In this document: positions 25,040 through 36,452 of the stretch, piece by piece
Layout: each line of letters begins with the position of its first letter
Numbering within the stretch: the first letter of the stretch is position 1
Notes under the pieces: model-generated
Seen by the model: only the letters and a program-made list of their open reading frames with translations
Told to the model about the DNA's origin: nothing
Databases searched by the model: none
Made by a program: the position numbers and the translations under genes
NCBI GenBank assembly: GCA_015698045.1
Contig: BLAL01000044.1
Span: 216,501 to 280,500 of the forward strand
Reading direction: 5' to 3'
Source: Rhizophagus clarus
Taxonomy: Eukaryota; Glomeromycota; Glomeromycetes; Glomerales; Glomeraceae
DNA length: 64,000 nt

Positions 25040-25215
25040 CAAATCAATTCAGATTTGATTTGAATTTTAATTTGATTTGATTTGATTATTTTGATTTGTA
25101 AATCGAATTCAAACTTTAAAACCAGATTTGAGTTCAAATCTGAATTAAAAAAAAAGATTTGATTCAATTTTAAATCAAAATTCAAATCTGCCTAAACTAA
25201 TTTGAATCAAACCTG
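25040..25215. repeat. AATCAAATC / GATTTGATT inverted low-complexity block
   Basis: Runs of TTGATTTGATTTGATT and its reverse complement alternate, giving strong self-complementarity. Simple-sequence origin is likely. Confidence 0.7.
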
Positions 25216-27311
25216 TCAAACCCAAATTGTGTTTTATTTTTTATAAGTACAATATAATTTTTTTATTTTATGTCGACTAATCTTTAAAAGTATAAATTGT
25301 TTTCAGTCACATGTTTATTAAAATAATCTACAGTTTCATTGATTTTAAACCTTTTTTTTCCTTTCCTTTGTTCATTTTTTTCTCTCTCTCTCTTCTTTAT
25401 ATTGTCTTTCTTTTTCTCTTTTCTTTTTTTTCTTTCTCTTTTCCTGCTTCATTCATACTTTTTGTTAAAAAAACATTTACCAAAATGTTTTCTATTGGTT
25501 CAATTTTTAGACACAAAATTTTGGTAAGGTTTATTTTTTTTATTTTGTTTTAACGAACAGTTTCTAACAGTTTGTTTACTTTCTTTTATCTAAATAGTTC
25601 TTTTTGAGTATTTGGATTCTGGTAAGGCAATATAATTTTTTTTAAAAAAAAATTATATTTTACGAACTTATTAACAGTTTATTTTTTTTCAGTTTTTTTT
25701 TTTTAGAATTTATCAATCCTCCTGGAAATATAATAGAAGTCAGATAGGACATCCTTTTTTTCATTTTCTTTTGTTTTTATATATATTAACTTTCATTTTT
25801 TTTTTGTAAGTTTCTTTTTTTGGATTTTGGCAGCCTCTTCTGGTTTTTCTCTTAGGTTTTCCAGTTCTCTTAAGGTTAGCTATTATTTTCTTTTTTTTAT
25901 TTTTTTTTCATTTCATTATTAATTTTGTTTCAATATATTTTTCTTAGTTTTGGCGACTCTTTTTTAAAAGTGGAGGTTAGTATTTACCTGTTCTTTACTT
26001 TTTATTTTATCTATCAATTTCTTAACTAATTTTTGTTATTTCTTTTTTTTTTTAGATTTTTATCTTTTTTTTTTTAGGTTTCAGTAATTTAAGTTTGATG
26101 TCTTCTTTAAAAATGAAAGTTAGTTGTCCAATTTTTTTTTGTTTCATTTTCTTTATTAACGTTCATTTATTTTTTTTTCTTTAAGTTTTGGATAGCAGAT
26201 CAGTAGATCACACAAAAAAAATAAGAAATACATTAATGATACATTTTGAAGAACGGCTACTCAAAAAAAGCTTTTGATGAGGTCTTCATGATCATAGTAA
26301 ACTTAAAGCTGTTTTTTGATACGAATAGCCAAAGCGTCTCATAAAGATTTTGCTTCAGCACTTTTTGCTTAAGTTTTTATTTTAATAAAATGATAACTAA
26401 TAATTTTGTTTTTTTTTATTTTTTAGGTGGTCCTTCAGATTTCTTGGATGTGCAGGATTTAATGTGTGGTATTTTTCTATTTTTCTTTGCCATGTTTATT
26501 TAGCAAACTGTTGACTAACAGTTTCTTTCTAATCAGTTTTTTGGTTTTTGAATATGCAAGAAATTTGATGAGAAGAGATCTTTGAATTAGATTTCTTAAC
26601 AAAATTTTTTTAAACGATTCTGATAAAGCGATTTCTTTTTTTTAATTCTGTTCTTTTGGAATACAAGTTAGTTTCTTTTATTTCACAAAAATTTGATAAA
26701 ACTTTCTGTTCTATATTCTTTAATCTTATTAGCTTTAATAGTGATAGAAAACATTTTGCTTTATTTTCTCTAGAAAATTTTTTGCAGAAAATTGGTTGAA
26801 CTTCTATACCCCTACATACTTTATATCTTGCTTGAAAAAGTTAAAGAGGTATAAGGTATAATTAGTATTGTCATTTGATGCCAAGAGTTCTATGAAAGCA
26901 TATGTAAATGAAATCCTCATATTGTCTTGAAAAATAAAGTTACCAGTTTATTTTCTTTAAAACTTTATTTTTTTAAAGTGCTAAAAAATTTATAAGTACC
27001 CTAATTTTATTGTTAAGTATAGACTTCCAGCACCATATTTATTGTAAAAATATAATTTTATTTTTGTAATCTTAAAATTAATTTTTATTTATTATAAAAT
27101 AAAATATTTTTTTTTTTTTATTTTTAAAAATTTATAAATTATTTAGAATGTAAAATTTTTATATTTACATTATATCTAGTATAAAAATATAATATTTTTT
27201 TTGCATTTTATTTATAGAAAAGTTTATACTTATCAATTATTTCTAATATAATAATTATTTTCATATATAACTAACTATAATGTTTAGATTATTAATTTGA
27301 AAAAGTCCTCA

Positions 27312-28783
27312 TGCCACTCTGGGTGGTAACATGATTTTTGCCACCCTCTTATCATGTGATTCAAATTTAAATTATAAAATTACGTCATGCCGATCATTTG
27401 TTTAGTGTTTTTTATTACGCGATTTTTTTTTACGGCTTTTGACTTCGGTAAGTTTTTGATATTACTTATATTGTTTTTATTAATCAGCAGTTCAGCACTT
27501 CAGCACTGATTGACTTCTCTTTTTTGTAGGTGCTTTTTTTCATAACTTTGGGTTTTTGGTAAGTTTTTGTTTAACATTGTGCTTGTTTTTTTCGTTAATT
27601 AGCATTAATGCTTTTTAAACTATTCTCATTTTTTTGTAGGTAATTCTTTTTGGCTTTTAGTGACCTTAGACTTTGATATTAGAACTTAATAAGTGGTAAG
27701 TTCAAACACTTTTGAACATCTTGGGTCCTTGGAAGTTTATTTTCGTTAGTAACTAACTTTTTTTTTCTTTTTTCTTTTTGTTTGGTTGGGGTTCTTTTTG
27801 TAATTTTATTTTTCTATTTCAATTTTCCACTTCATCTTTCATCATTTTTCCATTACTATTCGTCTCTTATTGGTTTCTATCATTTTTTTCCTTTCCTATC
27901 CTTTTTTTCATTTCTTATTCCCTTTTTTTTGTTTTCTATCATCACCTCTTCTTTTTTTCTTTCCTCATAACATTTTTCTTTTTCTTTCATCATCACTTCC
28001 CTTTTTTTCTTTTCACATCATTTTTTCATCATTTTCTCCTTCTTTTTTTCATTCCTCATCATTTTTTTCACTTCCTTCTTTTTTCATTTCGCATCATTCT
28101 TTTTTTCATTTCGCATAATCCTTTTTTTTCATTTCGCAACATCCTTTTTTTCATTTCACATCATCCTTTTTTTTTATTTCACATCATCCTTTTTTTTCAT
28201 TTTATATCATCCTTTTTTTTCGTCTCATATCATTCTTTTTTTTCATTTTGCATCATTCTTTTTTTTCGTTTCATATCTTTTTTTTTCATTTTACATCAAC
28301 TCTTTCCTTTTTTTTTGTTTTTCATTATTCTTCCACCTCTCCTTTTTTTTTTGTTCTTCTCTTCCTTATTTTCCATCTTCTTTTGCTTCCCCTTTGATCT
28401 CCTTTCACTTTTACTAATTATTTCTTTTTTATCATTGTAGTTTGTTGTTAGATTACCTATTTATATCATTTATTACTAGATCTGTTAAAAATAAATAATT
28501 GTTTAGATTTAAATTCACTTGTAACATATATTTAATAAAATAATTAACTAAAAAAGTACTGAATACAATAACTAAAGTTTCTTTTTAAAATCACATCAGA
28601 TATAAGTATACTTTTTAATTTTGGTTTAAATTGTAATTTATTAAAGATTATCTTTGCGAAAAAATTTTTTTTATACGAAAAAAATTAAAGTTAAAAATTA
28701 ACTGATTAAGATTGGACAATTAAAATTTATTTTAAATCACATGACAGGGGTGGCAGAAAAACTGATACCACCCAGAGTGGCAC
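27312..28783. mobile_element. 1.47-kb TIR element carrying a T-rich tandem array
   Basis: The left end, about 27312-27361, reads (A)TGCCACTCTGGGTGGTAAC, then TTTTTGCCACCCTC and ATCATGTGATT. The right end read on the minus strand (28783 to about 28735) reads GTGCCACTCTGGGTGGTATC, then TTTTTCTGCCACCCCTG and TCATGTGATTT. That is an approximately 48-bp imperfect TIR with a perfect 17-bp outer core. The inside is T-rich with a 23-bp tandem array and no credible protein. No target duplication was confirmed. Confidence 0.83.
28070..28310 (+). repeat. T-rich tandem array, about 23-bp unit
   Basis: About ten copies of a unit like CTTTTTTTTCATTTCRCATC followed by ATC. Variation is mainly in poly-T length and in CGCATC/CACATC/TATATC. 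It lies inside the 27312-28783 TIR element. The long Phe/Ser/His-rich frame spanning 27778-28440 is a by-product of this composition. Confidence 0.85.
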
Positions 28784-29018
28784 TTAGATAACTTCTATTA
28801 ATTTATACATATAGTATATTACCATAATATTTAGAATACTTATTATACTTATTTATATTTGCAACTATTATTAAATTATAGATATATTAGACTATATATA
28901 TTATGTTATTTTAAAGATACAATTTAGTTAAAAATAAAAGTTAAAAAAGCTGGTAAATTTATCATAATTTAATAAATTAAAGTGATATAAAACAGATTTT
29001 TAATCAATTATCAGGTAT
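28784..29018. other. Spacer between two TIR elements
   Basis: A/T-rich, no feature. Confidence 0.5.
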
Positions 29019-29027
29019 TTATTTATA
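29019..29027 (+). repeat. Target-site duplication, left copy
   Basis: TTATTTATA, identical to 29270-29278. Confidence 0.7.
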
Positions 29028-29269
29028 GGGTTTAATAATTTTCTGCACCTGCGATGCATCACACCCTTTTTTGTCACCTGTGTCACACCCCTTCTCTTTT
29101 CATTTTTTTATATGTATTCTGGGGACAGAGAATTTTTTCAGTTGTAAAAAATCTATTTTTCACGCCCCCTAGTTAAATGTCACATGTTTAATTTTGCCCG
29201 GCATTACCGTAATTTTGCCCAGAGTGTTCAGGGTGCGATGTATCACAGGTGCAGAAAAAAACAAAACCC
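29028..29269. mobile_element. 242-bp MITE with 9-bp target-site duplication
   Basis: The left end begins GGGTTTAATAATTTTCTGCA and continues CCTGCGATGCATCACACCC; the right end, read on the minus strand, begins GGGTTTTGTTTTTTTCTGCA and continues CCTGTGATACATCGCACCC, about 40 bp of imperfect TIR. The element is bounded by identical 9-bp repeats TTATTTATA (29019-29027 and 29270-29278). A 9-bp duplication is typical of Mutator-like elements (hAT makes 8), but the A/T-only sequence weakens that inference. Confidence 0.87.
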
Positions 29270-29278
29270 TTATTTATA
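29270..29278 (+). repeat. Target-site duplication, right copy
   Basis: TTATTTATA, identical to 29019-29027. Confidence 0.7.
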
Positions 29279-29874
29279 ATACAATTATATGTTGTGATTA
29301 TATAAAAGGTATATTTATTTAAGAAATGCCTATATAGAGGTGCAACTGTATACAGTGCTTTTGAAAATATTAAATTTATTATTAAAAGAAATAAAAAAAA
29401 AGGATGTTATGAATAAGAAATATAATAGGATATTACTATAAATACTTTTTTCTAATTTTTTTTTATTTGTAAATATATTTTTTTATTACTTATAACTTAA
29501 TGTATATATATATATATATATATATATTGTATAGTATAATTATTTTTTAAAAATAAAATTTGTCTTAAATATATTTAAATTATTAACCAATAATCTATTT
29601 TCAAATTAAATATAATGTCTGGATTTAAGTTGAAGCTTTAGTTATATAAATAATTGCAATATTTTTTTTCATATAAAATTATATCTATCCTCTTTTCAAT
29701 TTTTGCATTATTCCAAATCAAACCTAAGGTAAATAATAAATTATTCAAACAATACAGGTTTCAAATATAAATTTATTTTAATTTATAAATCACCAAATAA
29801 CACAATATAAAAAAAAACAATAAATTGAAAAATCTCTACAAACTAAATAAATTGATGAATAAATTAAACACATT
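29279..29874. other. Intergenic, (TA)n tract
   Basis: Contains a (TA)n microsatellite at about 29503-29527; otherwise featureless. Forms the 3' flank of ISN1. Confidence 0.5.
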
Positions 29875-32263
29875 TTATATGTTCTTAGAGTCCAAAAGAG
29901 TTTGTGAATAACCTAGTGGGGTTAAGGATTTAATTTCGAGGGATCGTTCCGGCCTATTTGCTTCCAACAATGCGGTCAATTCTAGCAACACACCATGTGT
30001 CTCGTCAGGATTAACAATCCATAGTGTACAGCATTGATGTCTTGTAGCATAATCATTTCCAGTAGATAAGAACTAAATGAAAACGCAATGTATTAATAAT
30101 AAGCAAGAATTACGATAGGTGTAAACAAACTAAGTTAGCTACGCTTACTTGATCTCCTACATGTAAAGTTTCTCCTGGTGTTGCGCCAAGGAACTCCTGT
30201 AATATTTGCACTCCTATAAGTTTATTCCCACTAAAAAACAGCGAGGAATATTAAAATGTGCTCAAATAGCAATAGGTATGAGATTATATCACGCTTACAT
30301 ATCTACCCATACGTCACTTCCACCATTGAATGCACAAAATGGTAAATTATTCTTCTTCCCCCATGGTGAATTTAAATAATTTACAATTCGATGTTGCGTA
30401 GACAATACACATTCGTCCTATATAAATTAATAGCAATACAAAGTTGGGGAAATTCAAAAGGCGATAAGAACCAAAAAAAAATATATTAAATTTACCAGCT
30501 GTTCTCTAAATATCTTTACATTAGGTTTAGGAACAATACCTGTAATGAAGGAAATTATTAAGAATAGAAGTTCCGAGTTAAAAAAGACTTGATAATATAC
30601 TGTAATCTTCTCAGTATCATCGTCACTTTTCCACTCCACGTGAACTCATATAATTTGTCACCCGTGTCACGCTTTCCACTTTTCATGTTATTAAATATAA
30701 TACTCGCCGATTGCTTTGCTTTTACGTAACAAAGTACACTGTAATCTCATTTCGTCAATACATCTTTGCAAATTTTCTTGAGCTACGTCTAAAATAGCAT
30801 TAATCTGATCCGGACTCCAGGAACGGATATATTGCGGTTGATATTCACTATATTTCATAAATCAAGTTAAAAATTAAATCACACTTGGACCATTTTATAT
30901 TATCAAACTTACTCTTCAGGAAGATATTTTAGATGATAATCTTCTTTGCATTGAAAAAGGTAATTGCATTCGCCTCCTACAAGAAATTGATTATTAAATT
31001 AGATTAAATCAACGACGAGAAATTTGCAGACTTTTCTAGCTTACCCAGCACGAAAAAATTTTCACACATGTTCTTTGGCAATCGTGCGTTTTCAAAACCT
31101 TTTAACAGACCAGATAATCTTATTTCATATCGCGATGCATCTCCTGGATATCCAGCAGCTGTAACCACACAAACGGTTAGATTGTATTTTAATAAGCTCA
31201 CAAGCAAATTCACTAAGGCTGAGTCATGCTCGAAATCTTTTCCATCATCATAAAGCGTCATATCTCCATCGCTAATTTAAATGAAAGAAGATTAATATAT
31301 AAAGATCATGGATATAACAACAATTAATTAATAAACTTACAATGTTATTAGTTTGAGTTTTGGAGCAATTGCAATAATCTAAACGACAGAAGTTATTTAA
31401 AAATAAACAATGAAACCAATTAATCAATTTAATTTATACCTGAGCTGTGTTGAGTATCCTACAACAAAAAAAAAGAATAATTAGAAATTAATGAAATGAG
31501 TGGAAGATAAAAAAAAGTAAAACCTTCGAATATCGTTGAAGCTTGGAGGCACAAATCTACGTGCAGCAATAGAATGTTTAGCATTAGCAGATAAAAACGA
31601 TTCGCGTAGCGGTAATTGAGTGTGAAAAGTTGATATGGATGGAACAAGTCTCTTGAGTCTTGATTGATCAGGGACACCTAGTACGTGGACGACCAAATAA
31701 ATAGGTATTAATAACAAAATTATTGAGAATAAAATGAACGCTTTTAAATCTTTTTTAAACCTTTAGCTTGTTTTCGAATATGTTCCTATTTTCATACATT
31801 ATATAATAAATTCTTTATTAAAATCTTAAAATAAAATATCGGTGTCATTTTACTTTCATGTATTTTAATACTTACATTTATCAATTCTTCAATACTAGAT
31901 AAAATATCACAATACCTAGCAACATTTGCATCCATATGATATTCTTCGTCTTTTTCAGCTGGATCGTCAGTTTGCGGAACTGGTTTCGCGTGTAAAACGA
32001 ATGGAGTCATGAGCATTCCCTATTTATGTATTGAATTTAAAACAAGATACATTTTTAATCATCATTTAACGTTTCCTAAAGACAGAATTTTAATTACCTT
32101 TATGAATTCAATAAAAGGATCACGCTTATGTGCTCGAAGAGCATAATTTATCTTATCGAAAGGCAAAAACAACGATTCATATTTTATTTGTAGTACTAGA
32201 ACGCAAGTTTCAAAGAAAAAAAAATATATTTATGCACTAACTCACAGTATAAAGAGAGGTCAT
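29875..32263 (-). CDS. ISN1: IMP-specific 5'-nucleotidase
   Basis: Fourteen exons were assembled with consistent phase to 442 aa (yeast Isn1 is 450): 32263-32246, 32151-32098, 32019-31876, 31785-31761, 31677-31524, 31458-31440, 31378-31341, 31271-31045, 30976-30913, 30847-30705, 30539-30496, 30417-30299, 30230-30149, 30072-29875. Family landmarks in order: MTSLYT|INYALRAHKRDPF, FVPPSFNDIRR|ILNTAQ, LITFDGDMTLYDDG with the nucleophile DxD (about residues 150-155), VCVVTAAGYPGDASRYEIRL, FVLGGECNYLF, LPFCAFNGGSDVWVDIG, GATPGETLHVGDQF and GNDYATRHQCCTLWI. The enzyme converts IMP to inosine and phosphate in the cytosol, feeding purine salvage. The first exon codes only six residues and exon 6 is a 19-nt microexon. 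The exon 10/11 junction is the least certain: GTATTA was chosen as donor because it is the only one keeping phase. Confidence 0.93.
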
Positions 32264-32510
32264 TTTTTCGTTATTTTGGCTTTATATAATAATTTGTAAT
32301 AGAAAAAAACATTTTTATTATTTTCTCACATTAACCAAAGAAATTAAATTCCATAATTCCATCTATAGATTTACAAATATAAATACACAAATAAATCTTA
32401 ATTTGGCAATGAAATATCAAAAAAAAAAAAATCATGAATTAAGACTATTGCGCAATACGCAAGCTTTTTTTTTTTTATAAATAACAAATACAACAAATTT
32501 ATTGTTGGTT

Positions 32511-32620
32511 CACCGAACCTCTTTATTAAAACGAATGTAGTTTAGTGTACAAATTATATATATATATATATATATATGATGATGACAATGATGGTGATGA
32601 TGATGAGGGTTAATGGTTAA
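32511..32620. repeat. (TA)n and (GAT)n microsatellites
   Basis: A run of about 11 TA units (32555-32577) is followed at once by ATGATGATGACAATGATGGTGATGATGATG-like trinucleotide repeats, between ISN1 and the downstream RlpA-like gene. Confidence 0.85.
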
Positions 32621-32745
32621 ATTAAATAATATATTTTTTGTACAGTGCTAGGTATCATAAAAAAAACTCCGTCCAGTTTGAAAAATCCATAATTCTATCT
32701 TCTATTAGTATAAAGAGAAAAAGGAATTCTAAAAAAACCTATCCT

Positions 32746-33222
32746 CTAATTCTTCTTATTTTTTTTCTTTTCAAATGTAGGGAATCTACCACTTGATGGG
32801 CAGGAAACACCTTTCCAGGTAACTTTAACAATTCCATCATCTGGATTTGCAATGCTTGCAAATGATGATTTCGTCAAGTCAATTTGATTTTTCTTGCAGC
32901 CTGCACATTTATCAATAATTTTCACAACAACACTCTTACTGTTCTCTGGATTTGTTATCTTAACACATTGATAACACATGCCATCGTTTAATATGGCGCC
33001 GATTCTGTCGGATGGTTTTGCGTTATAATTAGGAAGTCCGTCACGACCGTAGCACGCAGCGTTATTGAGCTGATCATCTTCGTAAAAGGTAATTAAAGAA
33101 TTAACATCTCGTTTCTTAACAAGTGAATGATTCATGCTTCTGACAAACCATTCTTCAGCGTTAATTGTTAAAGCAAAAGTGAGTGCAAGATAGATAAGAC
33201 AGATTGCGAGGATATAATTCAT
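32746..33222 (-). CDS. Secreted RlpA-like double-psi beta-barrel protein, short form
   Basis: A single exon encodes 158 aa. The signal peptide MNYILAICLIYLALTFAL is followed by a short propeptide ending KKR, a possible Kex2 site, and then directly by the DPBB domain: LITFYEDDQLNNAACYGRDG, MCYQCVKITNPENSKSVVVK, IIDKCAGCKKNQIDLTKSSF and DDGIVKVTWKGVSC, ending in a Lys/Asn tail. Cysteine spacing and the IDLT Asp match the 8922-9551 protein, but the Asn-rich linker is absent. Known relatives are fungal expansin-like/barwin-like secreted proteins that may bind or loosen wall polysaccharides. Activity cannot be inferred from sequence. Confidence 0.88.
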   Translation of the reverse strand: MNYILAICLIYLALTFALTINAEEWFVRSMNHSLVKKRDVNSLITFYEDDQLNNAACYGRDGLPNYNAKPSDRIGAILNDGMCYQCVKITNPENSKSVVVKIIDKCAGCKKNQIDLTKSSFASIANPDDGIVKVTWKGVSCPSSGRFPTFEKKKNKKN

Positions 33223-34831
33223 TGTGAAAGAAAGGTAATTGAAGGAAAGAAGGATAAAAAATAATATGACAGTATGAGGGTATTAAGGATTGTAGATAAA
33301 TGTTGGACGGCTAAAAAAAAAAGTTGGTAGTTTGCGCAGGAAGCAAACAATTTTTTTTAAAATTTTAGAAGAAACCGATTATTTTCTTTTTTTTTTGCGG
33401 ATAGAAAGGGAATTTATTGAAAATTAGCTAGTACAAAAAATTTCAAATGCAACGTTACATGTCGGCTATAAAAAAAGATAAAGAATTAAATCGTGTGCAT
33501 TTCACAAAGTGGTGTTATATCTTTTGCATTGTTATTTGACATAATTAACATTTTAGGATATATGTAAATGATTTTTTACTATAAATGTAGACAATTTCAC
33601 AAAGAAGAAAGTTCTATAATTTAACAACACAACAAACATTAAGGGAGGCTCCACAGGCAAAATCTTGCTTGCCATTGCGCATCCGGAAGAATCATACCGT
33701 TATTTAACTTGTGCAATGAATAAGTCGGAGTTTTAACGAACTTATCAAAGATACGGATTTGTTCTATTTTTTTTTGCAAATATTGAAATATTAGAGTATA
33801 GACATTCGTTCATCCATCCAAAATAAGGTTACAAAGATAAATCTAATCTAACATGCATTTGTCCCAATGTATGCAACAAAACACATTAAAGGTCCGAATG
33901 AACATAAGTAGTTTTTTTTTTACATTAAATGGAAAGTTCTATTCAAATACCAATGAGTATTATAACTACATTAAACATTAATGCATTTTCTTTTAAAAAA
34001 ATATTTGGGCTACAAACAAGAAACGAAGCGATAATAGGTGAGATTTTATGCATTAATAATATGAATTAAATAAAATTTCGTAACCCGACTATATTTTTTA
34101 TTTAATTACTACGTTTAATAATATAGGTAGAATGTTATACGACGTATCTATTGACATTTATCTTGTGATAAAAATTCAAATTGCTCTGCCCAATGTGGGC
34201 GAATTTTAGTGAAACGTCACAATATACAGAGAAAAAGGGCTTGTTTATGCAGTTAATTAAATTTCTTACTGAATTTGAAAATTAATAAAATTTTCAAATA
34301 CCCGAATATTATATATATATATATATATATAATTATTTTTTTTCTTTTTTTTAAAAAAAAATTCATCCATTATTCTTATAATACGGTTGTTCGCAAAAAG
34401 CCGTAATGTAATACTCTGGATTAAATTGATATATTGACGTCAATTATCAAAACAAATTGAAGTAAAATTTAATATATAGGTAGTAAAATACGAATATATA
34501 TAATTTGATATAAATTAATAATATATATTAGATGAAAGCTCCAGTTAAGAGGATCATCCGAAGAGACGGAAATTAATCCTTTTAAAAGATTTTCAAAATA
34601 ATCGTCATTTTACATATGAAGTAGATCATTTCTATATGTAAACAATAATTAAAAATATTTTGTTTACAGTTAGTAACATGATTAAGAAATATTTCGATTT
34701 TTAAAAAGTACTAAAAAGTCACAAAGATAATGTAATTAAGAAATTAACCAATCAATTTACAACAAAATTTATATATTTTTATAAATTAATTCCGATAGTG
34801 ATATAAATTTATTTCAAGTGTTAAACGAAAT
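33223..34831. other. Intergenic, nothing recognised
   Basis: 5' flank of the RlpA-like gene and 3' flank of the METTL5-like gene. A (TA)n tract lies at about 34310-34331. No gene is seen. Confidence 0.55.
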
Positions 34832-35902
<1,071 letters not shown>

Positions 35903-36452
35903 GTTGGATCGCAAAAAAAAAAAAAAAAAAAATCTAACAGAGATCGATCATATGGGCATTAGTGTAAAACTTAAAGCAACCCGCAACCCCATGAATCAAC
36001 TAACGTTAGATAATTTTGTATTACAGTAGAAAAGTATATAAGTTCAAAATTTATATTATTCTAATATTTGGAAACAAACGTGTTGAGATTTAAGAGAGAT
36101 AGGCTTAAATTTCCGATCTATCCTTCAAATTCTGGTTTTTGTGGCCGTGTCTTATAACAAAGACAACAACAAAACCTTCGCGAAAATTTGTTACCTATCC
36201 ATACGGCTGTAGGCTATTAACTAATTTCTTTTTCATTAGCTCGCAACTGATTAGCAGTATTTCAGGTAACTGTTGAATTAAAGATATTTACATAACTGGA
36301 CCTCTGTCAAATTCTTTTGCTCTTTCACTATATGATGATTTATCCAAAATGATCATGTCCATTTTTGTATGTCACCATTCTTCTATTATGATTAATACCC
36401 GTGTATTTTGTAATAAAGTTTTCCTTTTTTTAAGATCGTACAAATTGTCGCC
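35903..36452. promoter_or_regulatory. Divergent promoter region, METTL5 / TFB4
   Basis: A 550-bp gap between opposite starts. A/T-rich with a poly-A run next to the METTL5 start. No specific site is identified. Confidence 0.4.

Larger units (their letters stand above)
22084..27311. other. Long gene-less, repeat-rich interval
   Basis: No intact gene. Contents: degenerate GAAACTTGG-type repeats (23375-23600), decayed protein-like minus-strand frames around 24260-24590, an (AATCAAATC)n-like block (25040-25215) and a T-rich zone with repeated GTAAG...TTTTTAG spacing (25500-26470). Confidence 0.5.

Noticed and set aside
25311-25553. Phe/Ser-rich frame at 25311-25553
   Set aside because: Poly-pyrimidine composition artefact.
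27778-28440. 220-codon plus-strand open frame, Phe/Ser/His/Leu-rich
   Set aside because: It is a direct product of T-rich DNA and the 23-bp TTTTTTTTCATTTC-type tandem repeat; no domain and no codon bias beyond base composition.
30540-30708. GC-AG intron in ISN1 with donor GCGAGT
   Set aside because: On recounting codons, a normal GT donor (GTATTA at 30704) keeps phase (KQSA|S then IVPKPN), so no unusual splice site is needed.
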